DNA of 64,000 nucleotides from Micromussa lordhowensis (GCA_964020085.1 OZ026606.1:8557483-8621482); one strand, 5' to 3'; counted from the first letter of the stretch, positions 44,521 through 57,644 are shown. Notes: generated by a model from the letters alone, not told the origin. Numbers and translations: made by a program.

Positions 44521-45546
44521 GGTGATTCCCGGGTAAAAGAACCCGCCATAGATTTTCGATGAAACTTGGTATGGTGTCATTACAGTACAAGGAGATGTTA
44601 AAAACGTAATAAAAAGAGGGGGTCACCGTGCTTGTTTTCATGCCACGATGCTGACAAATATGGTTATTTTGGTGGCTTTTGGTTATCTCAGTGCGCAACA
44701 AATAAGCTCGATTATTATACATTGTAGTTACCATCTGTCTTCTCATTGGCTAAAAGCCTACTGTTAATTCTGGGGAACAGCGCAACCTACAGATTATTCA
44801 CTAATCTGTACCTACAGATTATTCAGTAGGTTGCGCGCGCAATGCATGATTTCCAAGGGTAATCATGTCAACTTCGCGCGATTCGTGTTGCTTGCCGTCA
44901 GTGAAGAAGCAGAAACATGACTTCCAAGTTTTTGCGTTCGTTCAATGTATAATAAACAATTATTAGATTCGGTTTTTGTGATATCCAGAATAATCAAGGT
45001 CTCGGTAAGGGTTATCAGCCTCAGCCTTCGGCTTCGGCTGATAACTCTTACCTCGACCTTGATTATTCTGGATATCACAAAAACCTCATCCAATAATTGT
45101 TTATTATTTTTCAATGCGGCGTGTTATATCACACAGAATTCGACTGTATTTGATTGCTTATTCATCTACGTCCCAGAAGAAATGGCTTCAAATACCCTGC
45201 ATTATTAACTGATATTTTTATCCTTTAAAGGAAACATAATTTGGACTTGCTCTAATGGGCCCGTTACGTCTCTATCTGTAGCATTTATTTCATTTGCCAA
45301 AAAAGTAGCCATAGATTTCTGCCAAATTTTTTCTCACTTATTGCGGATATTGTTCTCATTGAATTTATAAAATAAAAAGTTGGGGTCACCGTGCTCGTTT
45401 AAGAGGAAATTAGCTTTTATCTCACTATCGAGCTTAGTTTGAAGGAAATCTCTTATGTTTTGTACGCGCGCGCGCTCATGTGCGCGCGCTGATGACGCAA
45501 AATTCGTGCGCAGTAGGAATGCGCAATGCAAAACTCGGGAATCACC
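44521..45546. mobile_element. piggyBac-type non-autonomous element
   Basis: Termini GGTGATTCCCG and CGGGAATCACC are inverted repeats, flanked on both sides by TTAA (44517-44520, 45547-45550). The TTAA duplication is the hallmark of piggyBac. The interior lacks a transposase and contains the large palindrome at 44951-45105, a second small inverted repeat (CCTACAGATTATTCA) at 44785-44835 and a GCGCGC-rich patch at 45462-45490. Confidence 0.75.
44951..45105. repeat. 155-bp palindrome (nested MITE)
   Basis: AATAAACAATTATT through GTGATATCCAGAATAATCAA to GGTTATCAGCC is mirrored by the right half, with a short GCCTTCGGCTTCGGC centre. The small antisense frames on both strands read alike because of this symmetry. 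Confidence 0.9.
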
Positions 45547-45611
45547 TTAATAGCGTTGGCCGCTTAACAGAGGGCCGCTCAGTAATACAGGTTTGAGTGT
45601 ATGTACGATCA

Positions 45612-45992
45612 TGGTTACTGTAGGTAGTCTCGACCGCTATGTCGTTCGATACATCGGTCGAGTGTCGGTCGATAGGCGAGACCGACGTACAGTGTTGGTT
45701 TACTATCGGCCGACTATCGACCGATATATAATGACCACATATCGGAAGCTTTTCGATACTCAGTGAAGTGTCGGTCAAGTGGTGAAGTATCGGCGAAGTG
45801 TCGGTGAAGTATCGGCGAGGTATCGGTGAACTAAAAACTATATCGGCCGACGCACATCTCGACCGATATATCGATCGACTATCGCCCAAGTGTCGACCGG
45901 CTATCGACCGACTCTCGACGGGCTATCGACCGACTCTCGGTCGATATATCGACCGACATAGCGATCGAGACTACCCACAGTAAACATGATCC
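45612..45992. mobile_element. CGGTCGA-word element, copy 2, with both ends
   Basis: Left end ATGGTTACTGTAGGTAGTC then TCGACCGCTATGTCG; right end CGACATAGCGATCGAGACTA then CCCACAGTAAACATGATC. These are near-perfect terminal inverted repeats of about 38 bp. The interior is almost entirely built of TCGGTCGA, ATATCGACCGA and GTGAAGTATCGGCGA words. No coding capacity. Confidence 0.75.
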
Positions 45993-46796
45993 GGCCCAGC
46001 AACAGGGAGTCTCCAGTTGCTTAGTGATAAAGCATTCAGTTTTTATAAAGACGATCATTGGTTCAACTCATTCTGGGAACTCGGATTTTTTTTAAATAGC
46101 CTTTTTCACGGATTGAATATTATATTTTTCCTTTTTTTGCCTTTTAGATTAAACAGACTTTTTCAGAAGTTCAGGGAACCTCACCTCTATGTCCACAATA
46201 GTTGCCTTAAGGCGTTGGTTTTGTGCAAGTAATTCATCCTCGTGATCAGTTGCAAAGTGAAAGAAGTGAACACATTAAAGTGAATAGGCTGCCTGTTTCT
46301 TGTTGTACCAGAAATGTCTAGAGCATTTAAGTGTTGTCTTCTTATTACCAGCGTCAGTTACTGCGCACACTGAATTATTTCTAAACAATCAGGACAACCT
46401 ATCACAAGTTAAACATTTCTATGAACTCTTCAACTGACTGTTCTTGAGATATTTCAGCTCAAAAAATTAACTGAAATAGATTCTTTTTCAACCCAAAGTC
46501 AAATAAGGAAGTTCTGAAAGCCTGTTAACTAACATTATGACGAGGAAATTAGAATTTATATAAAATGGGGAAGAGAGAGTGAATTAACGGCAATTTTAAA
46601 ACCTTTTTTTAAACGTGACTGCAGCTGTGATGGAAGTAATAAAAGGAAACGGATTGCTATATATCAAAGATACCAGTTTTTCCTTACCCTTTCCTTTACG
46701 TCAAAATGCAATTAACCAAAACTGTCCACGGATACAATAAAAGCAATATGTATATAAAATAGTACAGTTTTCAAAGCCGGACGCGAAAGACCTGGT
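45993..46796. other. Intergenic, no gene seen
   Basis: AT-rich. A 71-codon frame at 46017-46232 is Phe-rich low-complexity and not credible. Confidence 0.35.
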
Positions 46797-47370
<574 letters not shown>

Positions 47371-47772
47371 TTTATTCTATTTTCTTCTTCCATTGTGAAG
47401 CGCTTTGGAACTTTTGTATAAAGCGCTATATAAATAATACTATTACTATTATTTGCTTTGACAAAGGACTAACGCTCGAAACGTCAGCCTGTTGGCGATT
47501 ACGTTACAATTTTAGCCGTTTATAAGACAATGTATGAGAATGCTTCGAAAATTGCTCTAAGTGCTACGAATAGAAAATAATTGAATAACAGTGGCTTACC
47601 TTATGTTTGCATTGCGTTTTTGTGATGTTTCTGAGTTCCTGGAGGCTGTTTTGAGCCATTTCGGCGAGTTTTAATTTCTGGCGGTTTGCTTCCCTTAAAG
47701 AAAAAACAAAGGCTGGCAACTCACTGCCGGTCACTCGCCAAACGGCCCGAACTCAAAGCTCCGTAAAAATTC

Positions 47773-47978
47773 GGTGTCTGACATTTGCAGACTGCAGACC
47801 ACAGACTGTAGACTTTTTAACTAAATACTGCATTCCCGTTTCCATTACTGATAGCTAACCGTAAACAGGCTAACCGGAGTGCTATTCAGGCTAACCTGAC
47901 TGATATTCAGGCTAACCAGATTGCTGTTTTCGACCTAGTCTGCAGTCTGCAGTCTGCAGTCTGCAAATGTCAGACACC
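47773..47978. mobile_element. 206-bp MITE
   Basis: Inverted ends GGTGTCTGACATTTGCAGAC and GTCTGCAAATGTCAGACACC. The right arm has extra GTCTGCA units. The centre has three AGGCTAACC words. Flanks CCGTAAAAATTC and CCGTAAATTCC suggest a target duplication of about 9-11 bp, as in Mutator-like elements. Confidence 0.85.
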
Positions 47979-49470
47979 GCCGTAAATTCCAGAAGAATGG
48001 TCTAATCTGCCAAAATTTCCGCTCATGTTAGCCGTCGATAACTCTTCTTTCCATTCGCTTTCTCTCAAGGTTCCAATGTTTATCTTAAACACCCGAGAAT
48101 CGCTGGTTTTCCAACTCTAGCTTTCAATTTCTCCCCTGGCTTGACGCGCAACCAGTTATCTTGGGCACAGGATTTGAATTTCTAGCTTAACGACCGCGCC
48201 ATCGTGACAAAGTCGCCTCCAGCCATCGAGAGGCAGGGGGCATTTTTTTATCATTCAAATTGACCGTGCCACGGTCCCTGGGGATATCAACTAAGACGGC
48301 GGGAAATTAATCTGGCTGACCGGGAGCACGTGTAGTGGTGACACAATAATATATTTATCGTGCATCTCTCGCTGCAGCAACAGAAGCATTGAGCAGTGTC
48401 CCAGACATGTACAATGTTGTGGTTTGTCAGTTGATGATGTACAACAATGTGATTGGTGGTATCCCCATTTCTCGATGTCTCACTTGTGCGCGACAAAATT
48501 AATCTAGAAAAATATATTGCAGTCACTTGTAACAAGGAGAAGGAATTTAGGAACCAATGGAAATTTTTTCTGTCGTAATAAAATTGTAGTGTTATACCTC
48601 CCAACGCAAATACATTTCCTGATTGGAGGAGAAGTGGAGAACGTGTCACGTGCCATTGGTCAAAACTCAATGACGCCCTTGGGCGAACAAAACTCAATAT
48701 GACGCCCTAGGGAAACAACACCTTGAACTTTGGACTCGCACGTGATCAAGTTGTGCACCTTGAAATCGCGGGAAATTTGTTTACCAGTTGGCATGATGTT
48801 GAAAAGCCATTGAAGTAGGACAACGTTCTTCATTAGAGACGGCATTCATTATTCAACAAAAGGGATGTATAGTCGCAAAAACATATCGTGCAGATTATGA
48901 ACGTTTTGTGTCTCCAAGCTTTTGGTTTGGCGCCAAAAATGGGTTGGCCACGCTCTTCAACTCGCTCGTCGGTCGCCGTCGCCAGGTAGGAAAGTATTGG
49001 TGTAATTTACAACAAAATCTGCTGCTCCTGATCAAATCAAACTCAAAATGCTCGAGTTAAGCATTAGAAGACACCAAAACAACTTTAGTACTACTATATT
49101 TTTTGTTAGCTGCAAAGAAAAAGACTGTTATCGTGATTTTTCGATACGACAGGTTGGTTTTGGCACCCGCTCAATTTTGCGAGTGCGGCCAGTGTATGCA
49201 ATGGCGTCAAGCGAATATTTTTTTTTCGGAGCTCTGAGTTTCTATATTTGAGTCGGGAGGTATAACGAAACACTTAACGGCTGGCTCCTCGACCTCGGGG
49301 AAACAAAACTCACTGTTTCCCCTGTGGCCAGTAATTAAGTGCTTATTGTATTTTGATTTGTTTCTTTTCGCTACCTATTTATTTAATAATCTATTAAATT
49401 CTAGAAAATTTATACCCTATGTAGTGAAACTAACAAACAAAATTCTTATTAGTGACTCGAACAATTAGTA
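47979..49470. other. Intergenic with decayed repeats
   Basis: Words such as GGGAAACAAAACTCA appear near 48700 and 49300 and again near 61500, so old repeat ends are present. Frames at 48287-48697 and elsewhere have no recognisable motif. Confidence 0.35.
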
Positions 49471-49630
49471 TAGGTAATCTTACGGTTTCGAGATCGATTT
49501 GGAATTAATTTGCACTAGCGAGTTTTTCAAAACGTTGAAATTGCACGAGCCGCTTCGGCGAGTGCATTTTTGAAAAACTCACAAGTGCAAATTAATTTCA
49601 AATTGAACGAGAAAAACCGTATGATTACTT
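49471..49630. repeat. 160-bp palindromic MITE
   Basis: Outer arms GTAATCTTACGGTTT and AAACCGTATGATTAC; inner arms AATTAATTTGCACTAGCGAG and its near-complement; a short GAGCCGCTTCGGCGAG centre. Confidence 0.85.
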
Positions 49631-51891
49631 ATTAATAATACAAACATGAAAAAATTCGCGCAGAAAAATTGCCGGAAGATGTTTCTTGAGGCCATTTTTT
49701 TCGCATTCGAGAAACTTTTTTCAGAGTTTCCGTACCAAATTTTTGTCACTGCTTTACATGATATCATTGGGCTGCAAAATTTCTCATCGTCAGAATCGAT
49801 TAATTTTTTCATGTGTATTATTAACACGCACGTAAACGATAACGTTGTGAATAGATCAACTGTAATTCAATTTGACTTCTATAATATATGTATTGTTAGT
49901 AGCGCCAGTTGATGTAGTGTAAGCATCGCGCAAGAAGTAATTATAGTGTAAGTACATATGTAAAAAATTAAATAAAAATTAATGCTCTAGCGTTGCCTAA
50001 ACTAGGCATCAAATAGAGTGGAATTTTTCGAACCCCAAAAGCCGTTTCCTTCTCGTCAATCCATCACTGTAATTTTAAACCCGATTCTCCAACTACATGT
50101 ACGTGAACCTAAGTTTTAAAACCATTTTCGTTTCCCTTGGAGGTTCGAAAAATGAGGACTCCACGGCAATAGTAAATTTACAGAGTTGTATTGAAGCTAT
50201 ACCATAAAAAGAGATCATCCAGATTTAAACGAAAATAGGAGAAGACCGATATATTGGACAGAAAATTAAAACAGCATGGATCAACGGATTTATGTTATTC
50301 TACAACACATCCCCCCACTTCCGTATAAGGCAGGCTGTTGGTACCAAGAAATTCTTCGGTCCGGCAAACTCGCGATCGCAAAATGTCGGAATCTTTTGTG
50401 ATAAGTCAAGAAACCTTGGTAAATTATTTTGTCTCAACTTCACAACAAATAACACAGTAGTAAAACAAATAAATCTATTTTGGGTGCCTGCCGAGAACCA
50501 ACCCGAGACGCGCGTAAATAGAGTTTCTAATAGTAGAGTAACTAACTGGTTTATCAGGGGCAACAAGCTTACAACAACCCTTCCTTCTAGAAATGGGCTT
50601 GAAAACAGGATCTTTGGAATCAGGGGGTATCTTAAACATAGCTTAATACTTCTGTGCCAGCTCAACGGGCCATGCAGGACTTGACATTTGTGAAATAATA
50701 ACTTCGTAGCTTTTACGGAGTTGGTCATTCTTGCAATTCAGAAATTTCATGACCATGAAGCCTTCTTTAAAAGAAATATCACTTCTTCTAATCCTAGACA
50801 AATCATGGAATCTAAAAAAGCCGGCAAAAGATAAAACTTACATAGTAACGTAAATCTACAGGGTTTTCTAAATCTGATTTCTAAGAGCTTTCTTTCACGC
50901 CGACCTTACAGCCTGAAGGAGGGCATTCCCGCCACGTCACAGACCCATTTTAAGCCATAGAAAGCGGAATCGACCGCGCTAGGGGAATGTGTTTCCTCTA
51001 TAACGTGTTGCAAAGCTACATATAAAAAAGGGCTAGCGGGAAACACTTTCCCTCAAACTGTCAATTGCAAAGTGTTTCCAGTTGTGGAAAGCACGATTGT
51101 AAGCCACAACAGTTCCATTAATTTGCTTTGGATGAGAGCACCGTCATCTTCAGTCGATCTTCCAGTCCCTTAAGCGTGTCGTCAACCGATCTGTCCCTGG
51201 GTGGCCAAAATCCAGACTGAAAAAATATCTAAACGAGAAATAAAATAAAGTGAGGCGTATAATGCAAAAACAAGAGAATAACCAGGGATAATCAAACTAC
51301 GATAGAGAAATAAATGAACAACGAACGGGTTCATAACGGAATACAATTGTCACGACATGGACAAACAAAACTATGACTAAAGTCCATATTTGTTAGACAG
51401 TTAGCGCGTATGAAACATGCGCTATGAAAACGTTATGACCAGAAATCCATAATCTAAGTACAAAAGACTACAGCAATTAAGCTGAATACGAGTAAAACAA
51501 GGTGAAATATGCTCACAGACGAAAAACAAACCGCGGTGAATACAAACACTCGCGGGGGCTAAATACGGCGGTCACAGTTGTGCAGAAGCGCACACACAAG
51601 GAGGGAGATCTGTGACAACGAAAGTCAATTTGAAGGGCTATAACACAAAGTCTAAGGGTCTGGAACCAAAACGCGAGTTTCGCGCTTTTCCTGTAATAGA
51701 GAGACCTGGAAACGTGGGTAACAACACCCAGCCAATTACGAATTCCAGTGTACACCGTCACTACAAAACACAGTCCAGAAGTAAGAGGACTTCCACAAGG
51801 GAAGGATAACCGTACCTCTCGTCCTTTATGGTTTATTATTATCTCTTTAGTGTTTTTCTATCTTTCTAAAGCATTATTTTTCAGGTTTCCT
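49631..51891. other. Intergenic, no supported gene
   Basis: Overlapping frames on both strands at 50292-50728 (130 and 142 codons) have no family match, and it is impossible to tell which, if either, is used. Scattered TE-like words only. Confidence 0.35.
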
Positions 51892-52143
51892 TCAATTTAG
51901 AGGTAATTTTGTCCAAGGTAGAAATAAATCAAAATACCGTGACGTAGCCCCTTTAATGGTATAGTCATCATGATCAATTAATTTGTTTATAGCATCGGCC
52001 GTAGCGTTAAGATCTCTAGGGATCCACTTAGCCTCCAGTGATATGCTGAACTTAAGACAGATCTGAAAAACTAGGAGAGCTAATTGGTGCAAATCAGCTT
52101 TCCTACTACCACTACCACTACCACAAGTCAGCTGTGCTACCAT
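51892..52143 (-). pseudogene. RNase H fragment of a DIRS/Ngaro-type retroelement
   Basis: The minus strand encodes SRKADLHQLALLVFQICL and then SLEAKWIPRDLNATADAINK and LIDHDDYTI. This matches the RNase H end of tyrosine-recombinase retrotransposon polyproteins, where the WIPR-N-ADAISK-DDY order is characteristic. About 60 codons are homologous; the last 20 drift away. Neither RT nor recombinase is nearby. Confidence 0.6.
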
Positions 52144-53074
52144 ATCTCACTTATTGTCGACTTGTGGCATTTTTGTAGAGCTAGCGACGCACACAAACTT
52201 GAACGGTGACAGGAAAGGGGCTTGAGGGCAGTGTATAAGGACAAACACGCCAGTTATTTTCAGCTACTGGAGAGAGCTAAGCTGCCAACTTTAGCGAATA
52301 GACGTTTACAGGACATTTGTATTATGTATAAATCCGAATAACGGGGGCCGTTACTTTTGCAATTCTACGGTACTGAACAAAGTATCACATTAGCAATTAA
52401 GGTACGTCATGCTACTAAAGACAATTGGCTAATTTGGAGTTAAAAAAAATTCTCGTTACCCATGTTACAAGTTTCTTTATCTCCTGCTATTCTGGCGTTA
52501 AAAATATTTCGTTTCCTTCGTGTGGAATTTCCTTAGCACTTCACGTAAAGGCCTCCTTTTCATCTCATTTGATAGCATTCTACCTCAGTTCTCATTTATT
52601 GCTGGGCTCCTGTTTCTCCTTAATGGCTTCTTTTTTAAAGTTTTTATAATTTTGGTATTGTTTGTGACTTTTGAATTTTTCAGCTTTACATGGCTCCCTT
52701 TCGCGCTCATCAAATTTTCACAAATTTTCTAAAACCGTCACAGTCTTCATTGACCCCGCCATGGCCATGTTGACTTTCCAGCTGGTTTTTTTTTTTGCAT
52801 CTTCAAAACATTTTCAAATTTCTGCAGACTTTTTAATTTGTACAAATTTAGTAACTTACGTAGGTGCGTTATTTAATCCGTAAGAAAAGAATAGAGAAAT
52901 AGACAAGCAAAGATCTCTTTATCAATCTTCCTGCAATTTATTTAACATCAGCAAACAAAGACAAAACTACAAAACACATAGAGAAATTGAACGAGCCCCT
53001 AGTTAAACAATTAACTAATTAATCACAGTTACATTAGAAGCGTTTAGGCAGGAATGATAGTTTTGTCTTGAGAT
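52144..53074. other. 3' flank of gene B
   Basis: Contains the presumed 3' UTR of gene B with a minus-strand AATAAA at 52937-52942 and the CATCAGCAAA word shared by genes A and C. The distal part resembles the flank of gene A at 8520-8680. Confidence 0.5.
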
Positions 53075-54240
53075 CTAAGCTTGAGGTTTAGGAACTTCCT
53101 CAATAAAGATCCGGGACACTGAATTCCAGCCGGTGTAGCCGTCATAACTTCCACTGTATCCAGCACAATTACCAATCCAGAATCCCACGCGCACCTTGCC
53201 TTTGTGGATGTTGTTACAGTGCCCCTCAATATTGTTGACGCGGTGAATATTTTGACTCTTTGTTTTCCCCATGTACACAACACCATCAATTGGCAGAGGA
53301 GCTGCACATTCAGCACCGTTGAAAGTGAAATACCAGCGTTTGCAGCAGTTGTCACAGTTGGTGATTCTAAGAACGCCAGTCCAGTAAACATGGAGGGAAG
53401 TGTCAGACACGTTCTTGGTGAACAAACACTCCTGTAAAAACATAACATTAAAAAAGCAAAAACTTGAAACAAAACTCAAAACCATAATTCTTTTGCAAGT
53501 CCCACTTAGTCTCATCTCTCAAAAATGTGTTTGAAAGTTAACAATTTCTTTTTGCAAACGAAGCATTCACCTTGATCAGGCCATGGTCTTTGTCGTCATT
53601 CAAGTTTTTCCATGCGCACTCTTTCCAGTTCTTATGAGACATCACACCAGGAGTCCCAGGGATTCCACTTGTTCCACTCTCTCCGCGCTGTCCTTTTTGG
53701 CCGGGAGGGCCCTGGGCTCCAGGTTCTCCTTTGGCGCCATTCTTTCCATTGATACCAGAAGTTCCTGGCGGTCCTTGGGGTCCAGTCTTTCCCTGGCTGC
53801 CCTGATCACCTTTGACTCCGTCACGGCCATCACGGCCATCACGACCTGGTGCCCCAGGAGACCCAGGCTTGCCGTGCATACCAGGAGTCCCAGGCTTGCC
53901 AGGCATACCAGGGATACCACCAAAACAGAGAGGAGGATTCTGAATATTTATAAGAAACTCTGTGACTTGGTTGATACCAAAGAGGACAACATGGGGACAA
54001 AAATCTACGACTCGACATACTAGTTTCTCGTCAACTAAATCTTTTTTCAAGCTCTAAGATTGTACACCAATTTTTTAACTCTAGCTGTTTTCAAGAAACT
54101 CGTTTGCTTATGTGACATAAACATACCTTATGGTACCACGGTTTTCCTGCGGTTTTGTTTTCCTCCGCAGTACAATAAACAGCTACGTTGGACATCACAA
54201 ACAACATTAAAACCACAGAGGGATCAATAGTAAAAGCCAT
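53075..54240 (-). CDS. CTHRC1-like secreted collagen-repeat protein, gene B
   Basis: Three exons on the minus strand, phase-0 junctions. Exon 1 (54240-54127, 38 codons): [10 protein letters not shown] then [13 protein letters not shown], a signal peptide, ending HK before GTATGT. Exon 2 (53939-53571, 123 codons) follows AATATTCAG: about 30 unbroken Gly-X-Y triplets starting [19 protein letters not shown], a [10 protein letters not shown] block, then NWKECAWKN. Exon 3 (53431-53075): [61 protein letters not shown], stop. 279 residues, longer than human CTHRC1 because of the collagen region. The compact introns are 187 and 139 bp. Exon 3 is far closer to gene C than to A. It is likely a trimeric secreted matrix protein; the role is not established in cnidarians. 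Confidence 0.92.
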
Positions 54241-55243
54241 TTTCTCTTAATGACTTCCTTGGAAAGGCTGACTACAAAGGAAGAAAGTAAAAACTTTAAA
54301 TAACTAGATCCACTATACCTTGCGTTTTTTTTTATAGAGAGGGGAAAAAGAAAGCCTAACATCGTTCCCAGGGTTAGGTGTTATTACAGGCAACACATGA
54401 GGGGCGGCCAGAGGCCCCTTTTTCGCCAGTCAAAATTTCTAAGAGGAAAGCCCTGGCAAGCAGGTTGAAAGGTACCAGCAGGTTATCAATTGTAATATTC
54501 GTGATTAATCAAGATTCTTTTTCAGCAGAATTAGAAATAATCTTAATATACAGCGAACGATTGCCAGACACATCAATATAAATACTTAGTAGTTCTTTAA
54601 CTAATTTTACATATGAAGTTACTATGAAACAAAACATAGTATAGCCGCTGCTAACACAGTGAACCTCAGTTGTTAGTATAATCGACTCAGAAAGAAAGTG
54701 TTTCAAGGCTCTCTCTGTGTCAGCCCTCGCCGTAACGTATTTACTAGCTTTTTTAACTTTAGCATGATATTTTTAGTGCAAAACGTGCGCCTATGTAGAT
54801 AATAGATAAAGTAAGAAAAAGAAAAAGGAGTAAGAAAAAAGAAGATCTAATTGTAAAATCAGTATGACAGAAACTTCTTCAATACGTACCTATCGCTGTT
54901 GTAAAGGATATGAACTTCTCGTTGAACTGCGATCAATGTTTTATATTTTTTTACGATAGCACTTTATTTAATTTTGTCAATCTTTTAATGTGTTTGTCGC
55001 GTTTTGTTTTCTCAGCGTAGTTTACTGGGATCAAAATACGGACTGAAATTATGCTTGAATGAATTTAAGCAAAGACCACAGAGCCAGCAGGTAGTATTGA
55101 TATAATTTTCTCTTAATCTTAGACAAGATATTTTTGTATGATCACTTTGTTCACGATTAATATATTTCTCATCTACTTCTAAAAAATACCAAAAAGATAT
55201 ATAGGCAGTATATCTGGTTGACGAAGAAAATAATAAAAAAATA
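54241..55243. other. 5' flank of gene B
   Basis: On the minus strand a TTATTTAAAG word near 54294-54304, 55-65 bp upstream of the start codon, could serve as a TATA-like element. Nothing else recognised. Confidence 0.35.
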
Positions 55244-56190
55244 GATTTTTTGACAACTTTGAGAAAATGGCGCCTGTGTTTATAAACCTGGATAATTGCT
55301 TTTAGGGATGTGTCTGAAAACAGTCTTTTGTTTATAAATCTGAATCCACGCGATCTTTATTATTGGGATAAAAAAAAACGAAAAAAACTTTAATTTAAAA
55401 CATGATAACTTTTTCTTCAAAGGAAAACTAAAAATTGCAACACAGAAAGTATAGCCAGCTTGTCGGATTGTTTAAAATGAAAACGAACTTTGCCCACTAA
55501 GAGAGCCTAACTATTGGATTGCTGACTTGAAAACTATATTAAACAGCCAAACATCCCTTTCGACAACTTTGAGAACAAGTCGCCTGTGTTTATAAACCAG
55601 ATCAAACCTGTCTAATTGGTTTTAACGGTGAGTGGGAAAAAAAGACTATTTGTTTAAAACTGATTTTACACCCTTTTAATTTAGAGAACTAAAGAGGTTT
55701 ATTGTTTTTCTCACATTTTTTTAGAAATACTTTGGAATCAAGTCCATCCACGGAATTTTGTTTGTTCTAAAGAAAACTAAAATGGCAAGGCAGAAATGCA
55801 TGAAGTATAACAAATTTAGGAAGAATAAATAAAACTCTATCTTTAAGGAAATATTAACCTACTTGTCGTATATAATTTGAACGCTAAATTAAACAACCAA
55901 TGTAAAACAACTTATACTCGCTTTTAATAATGAATGTGAAAACCTCAATCTAAATCCACACCCTTTTTATTTTGCAACTCGAAAATGTAGTTTGCTTTGT
56001 CATTTATTTTTAGTTCCACTTTGGATTATCTAGTATAGTATTATCTTTCTTTTGTTTTCAATGATTAAAAACAGGACTGTGTTTACAGACAGAGATATGC
56101 ATTGTCTATTTTCAGTCTGCCACTGCAAGGCAGATTTTTCTTGCCTTTTGCCCACCAGCTTGATAGTTACTCAGAATATGACGTGACCAA
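55244..56190 (+). repeat. Dispersed repeat, two tandem copies
   Basis: 55558-56190 matches 30880-31520. A more diverged partial copy (55244-55540) precedes it: GACAACTTTGAG and GCCTGTGTTTATAAACC occur at both starts. So the unit has tandemised here. Confidence 0.65.
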
Positions 56191-57049
56191 ATGTGACACG
56201 CCTTTAAATTAATAACGCTTTTACCAGTCGGTGAAATGCAGTTATGGAACATGACACCCCTTAAGGGTTAGGCTGTTTGCGTTCGTCACGCAATCCAGCA
56301 GGATCAACAATAGATCGTTTTCACTGTCACGCAATAAAAAAATAAATCGAAAACTATCCAGCGGAAAAAGCTAAGAAATTGTGAAATTATAGAAGATAAA
56401 AAAATAAGACACTTCTCCAAGTTTTAGCTCTGTGCGTTTCACCAAACTTCAGATATTCGTCGAAATGTTTCGCAGAAATTTACAGAGCCCAGTATGAAAA
56501 CGCCATGTTGGTGCACATCAGATGTGCACCAACATGGCGGCCGGAAAGTATTGTAAACATCTGGAACTTACTTTGGCTTTCTAGGCGACTGATTATCAGT
56601 ACTGAAAAAACAAGTATTTACATAAGCACTTTTCCTAATTCTCTAGCTTCTAACAGGACTCAAAATCATGAGATAAGTATATATTTTTCAACAAATTTGA
56701 TCGTAGCCTTGTGTCACGCACCTCCATAACCCGGAAAATTCAAAATGCCCTAGTTTCCAAACGAAGCACGCTATTGAGCTGTAAAGTTGTAAACAGATAT
56801 AAATATGTCACCTCTTATACCTGATGAGGATGAAAACTTTGGTGGATCTTTAGTTTTAGATTTTAGAAAGTGATGACGTCACGTGAAAACGATCTATAGT
56901 ACAATACTGAATGCTTAGTTCATGAATGAACGCTCCCTTACTCTAGCAGTTAGTACAAACACTATTCATGTCTGTATTTTAGCTACTATCTTGCGGTATA
57001 ATCTTGTGAAATATCTTAGCTTCTCCTAGATTGGCCCATATATTTGTTA
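56191..57049. other. Intergenic
   Basis: Includes the palindrome at 56501-56539 and a CRE/E-box compound TGACGTCACGTGA at 56874-56886. No gene seen. Confidence 0.4.
56501..56539. repeat. Perfect 39-bp palindrome
   Basis: CGCCATGTTGGTGCACATC, a single A, then the exact reverse complement. The central GTGCAC and terminal CGCCAT words could bind dimeric factors, or it could be a minimal foldback remnant. Confidence 0.9.
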
Positions 57050-57644
57050 GCCCTATTCATTGCTCACAAGCTCGCCAAGTTGTGTCTAGTTAGTTCATAG
57101 TACAGCTGTACCTATTGGTCGAACTTTGATACACTGTCTTGCTACATAAATCTCAATACACTGCCACAGGGCATTATCCTGGCAGCTTGCACGAGGGTAC
57201 ACAGTTTGTAACAATTTAGCTTTAAAATTACCCACCCTCCCTCCCTTGGAGAAGGGCTTTTGTTTGTTATTTGCCAATAAACTGGGGTCACTCCTTGTGG
57301 TTCGGTTAAGTCTGCGCAGCGACCTCCCCCAAGCTTTGGCGTTGCTTGTGTCTTGCCATCTTATATCCTTTCCTTTATCTTGTCCGATCCAGCCTGTGCT
57401 ATGCTGGGGAGATAAGAAAGGCTCTGCCAATACTCTTGTTCTATTCCCACGTTAGTGGGGGAATAAGTGAGGCCTTTAGTGTGTGCACTTGTCATGAAGT
57501 CGCGTAAAAACCTGCCACAGGGCTGTGTCCCCCTCAATTACGCCATATTGTTGTTTGCGTATTTTGCTGTGTTACCTTTTGTCTGGTTGCGTTACATTCT
57601 ACACTTAGTTTGGATAATGGAATAGTGACATTAAACACTACTTT
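57050..57644 (+). other. 5' non-coding region of the Penelope-like element (probable)
   Basis: Sequence between the intergenic DNA and the first Penelope RT frame. Antisense frames (57095-57430) have no motif. The boundary is a guess from position only. Confidence 0.35.

Noticed and set aside
44863..45208. Two similar ORFs on opposite strands
   Set aside because: Both arise from one 155-bp palindrome; the symmetry explains their likeness.
50292..50728. Overlapping antisense ORFs of 130 and 142 codons
   Set aside because: Neither has a known motif and both cover the same DNA; chance openness is as likely.
56828..56850. Hammerhead ribozyme suggested by CTGATGAGGATGAAAAC
   Set aside because: The core-like words are too close for a stem II, and no flanking complementary stems were found.
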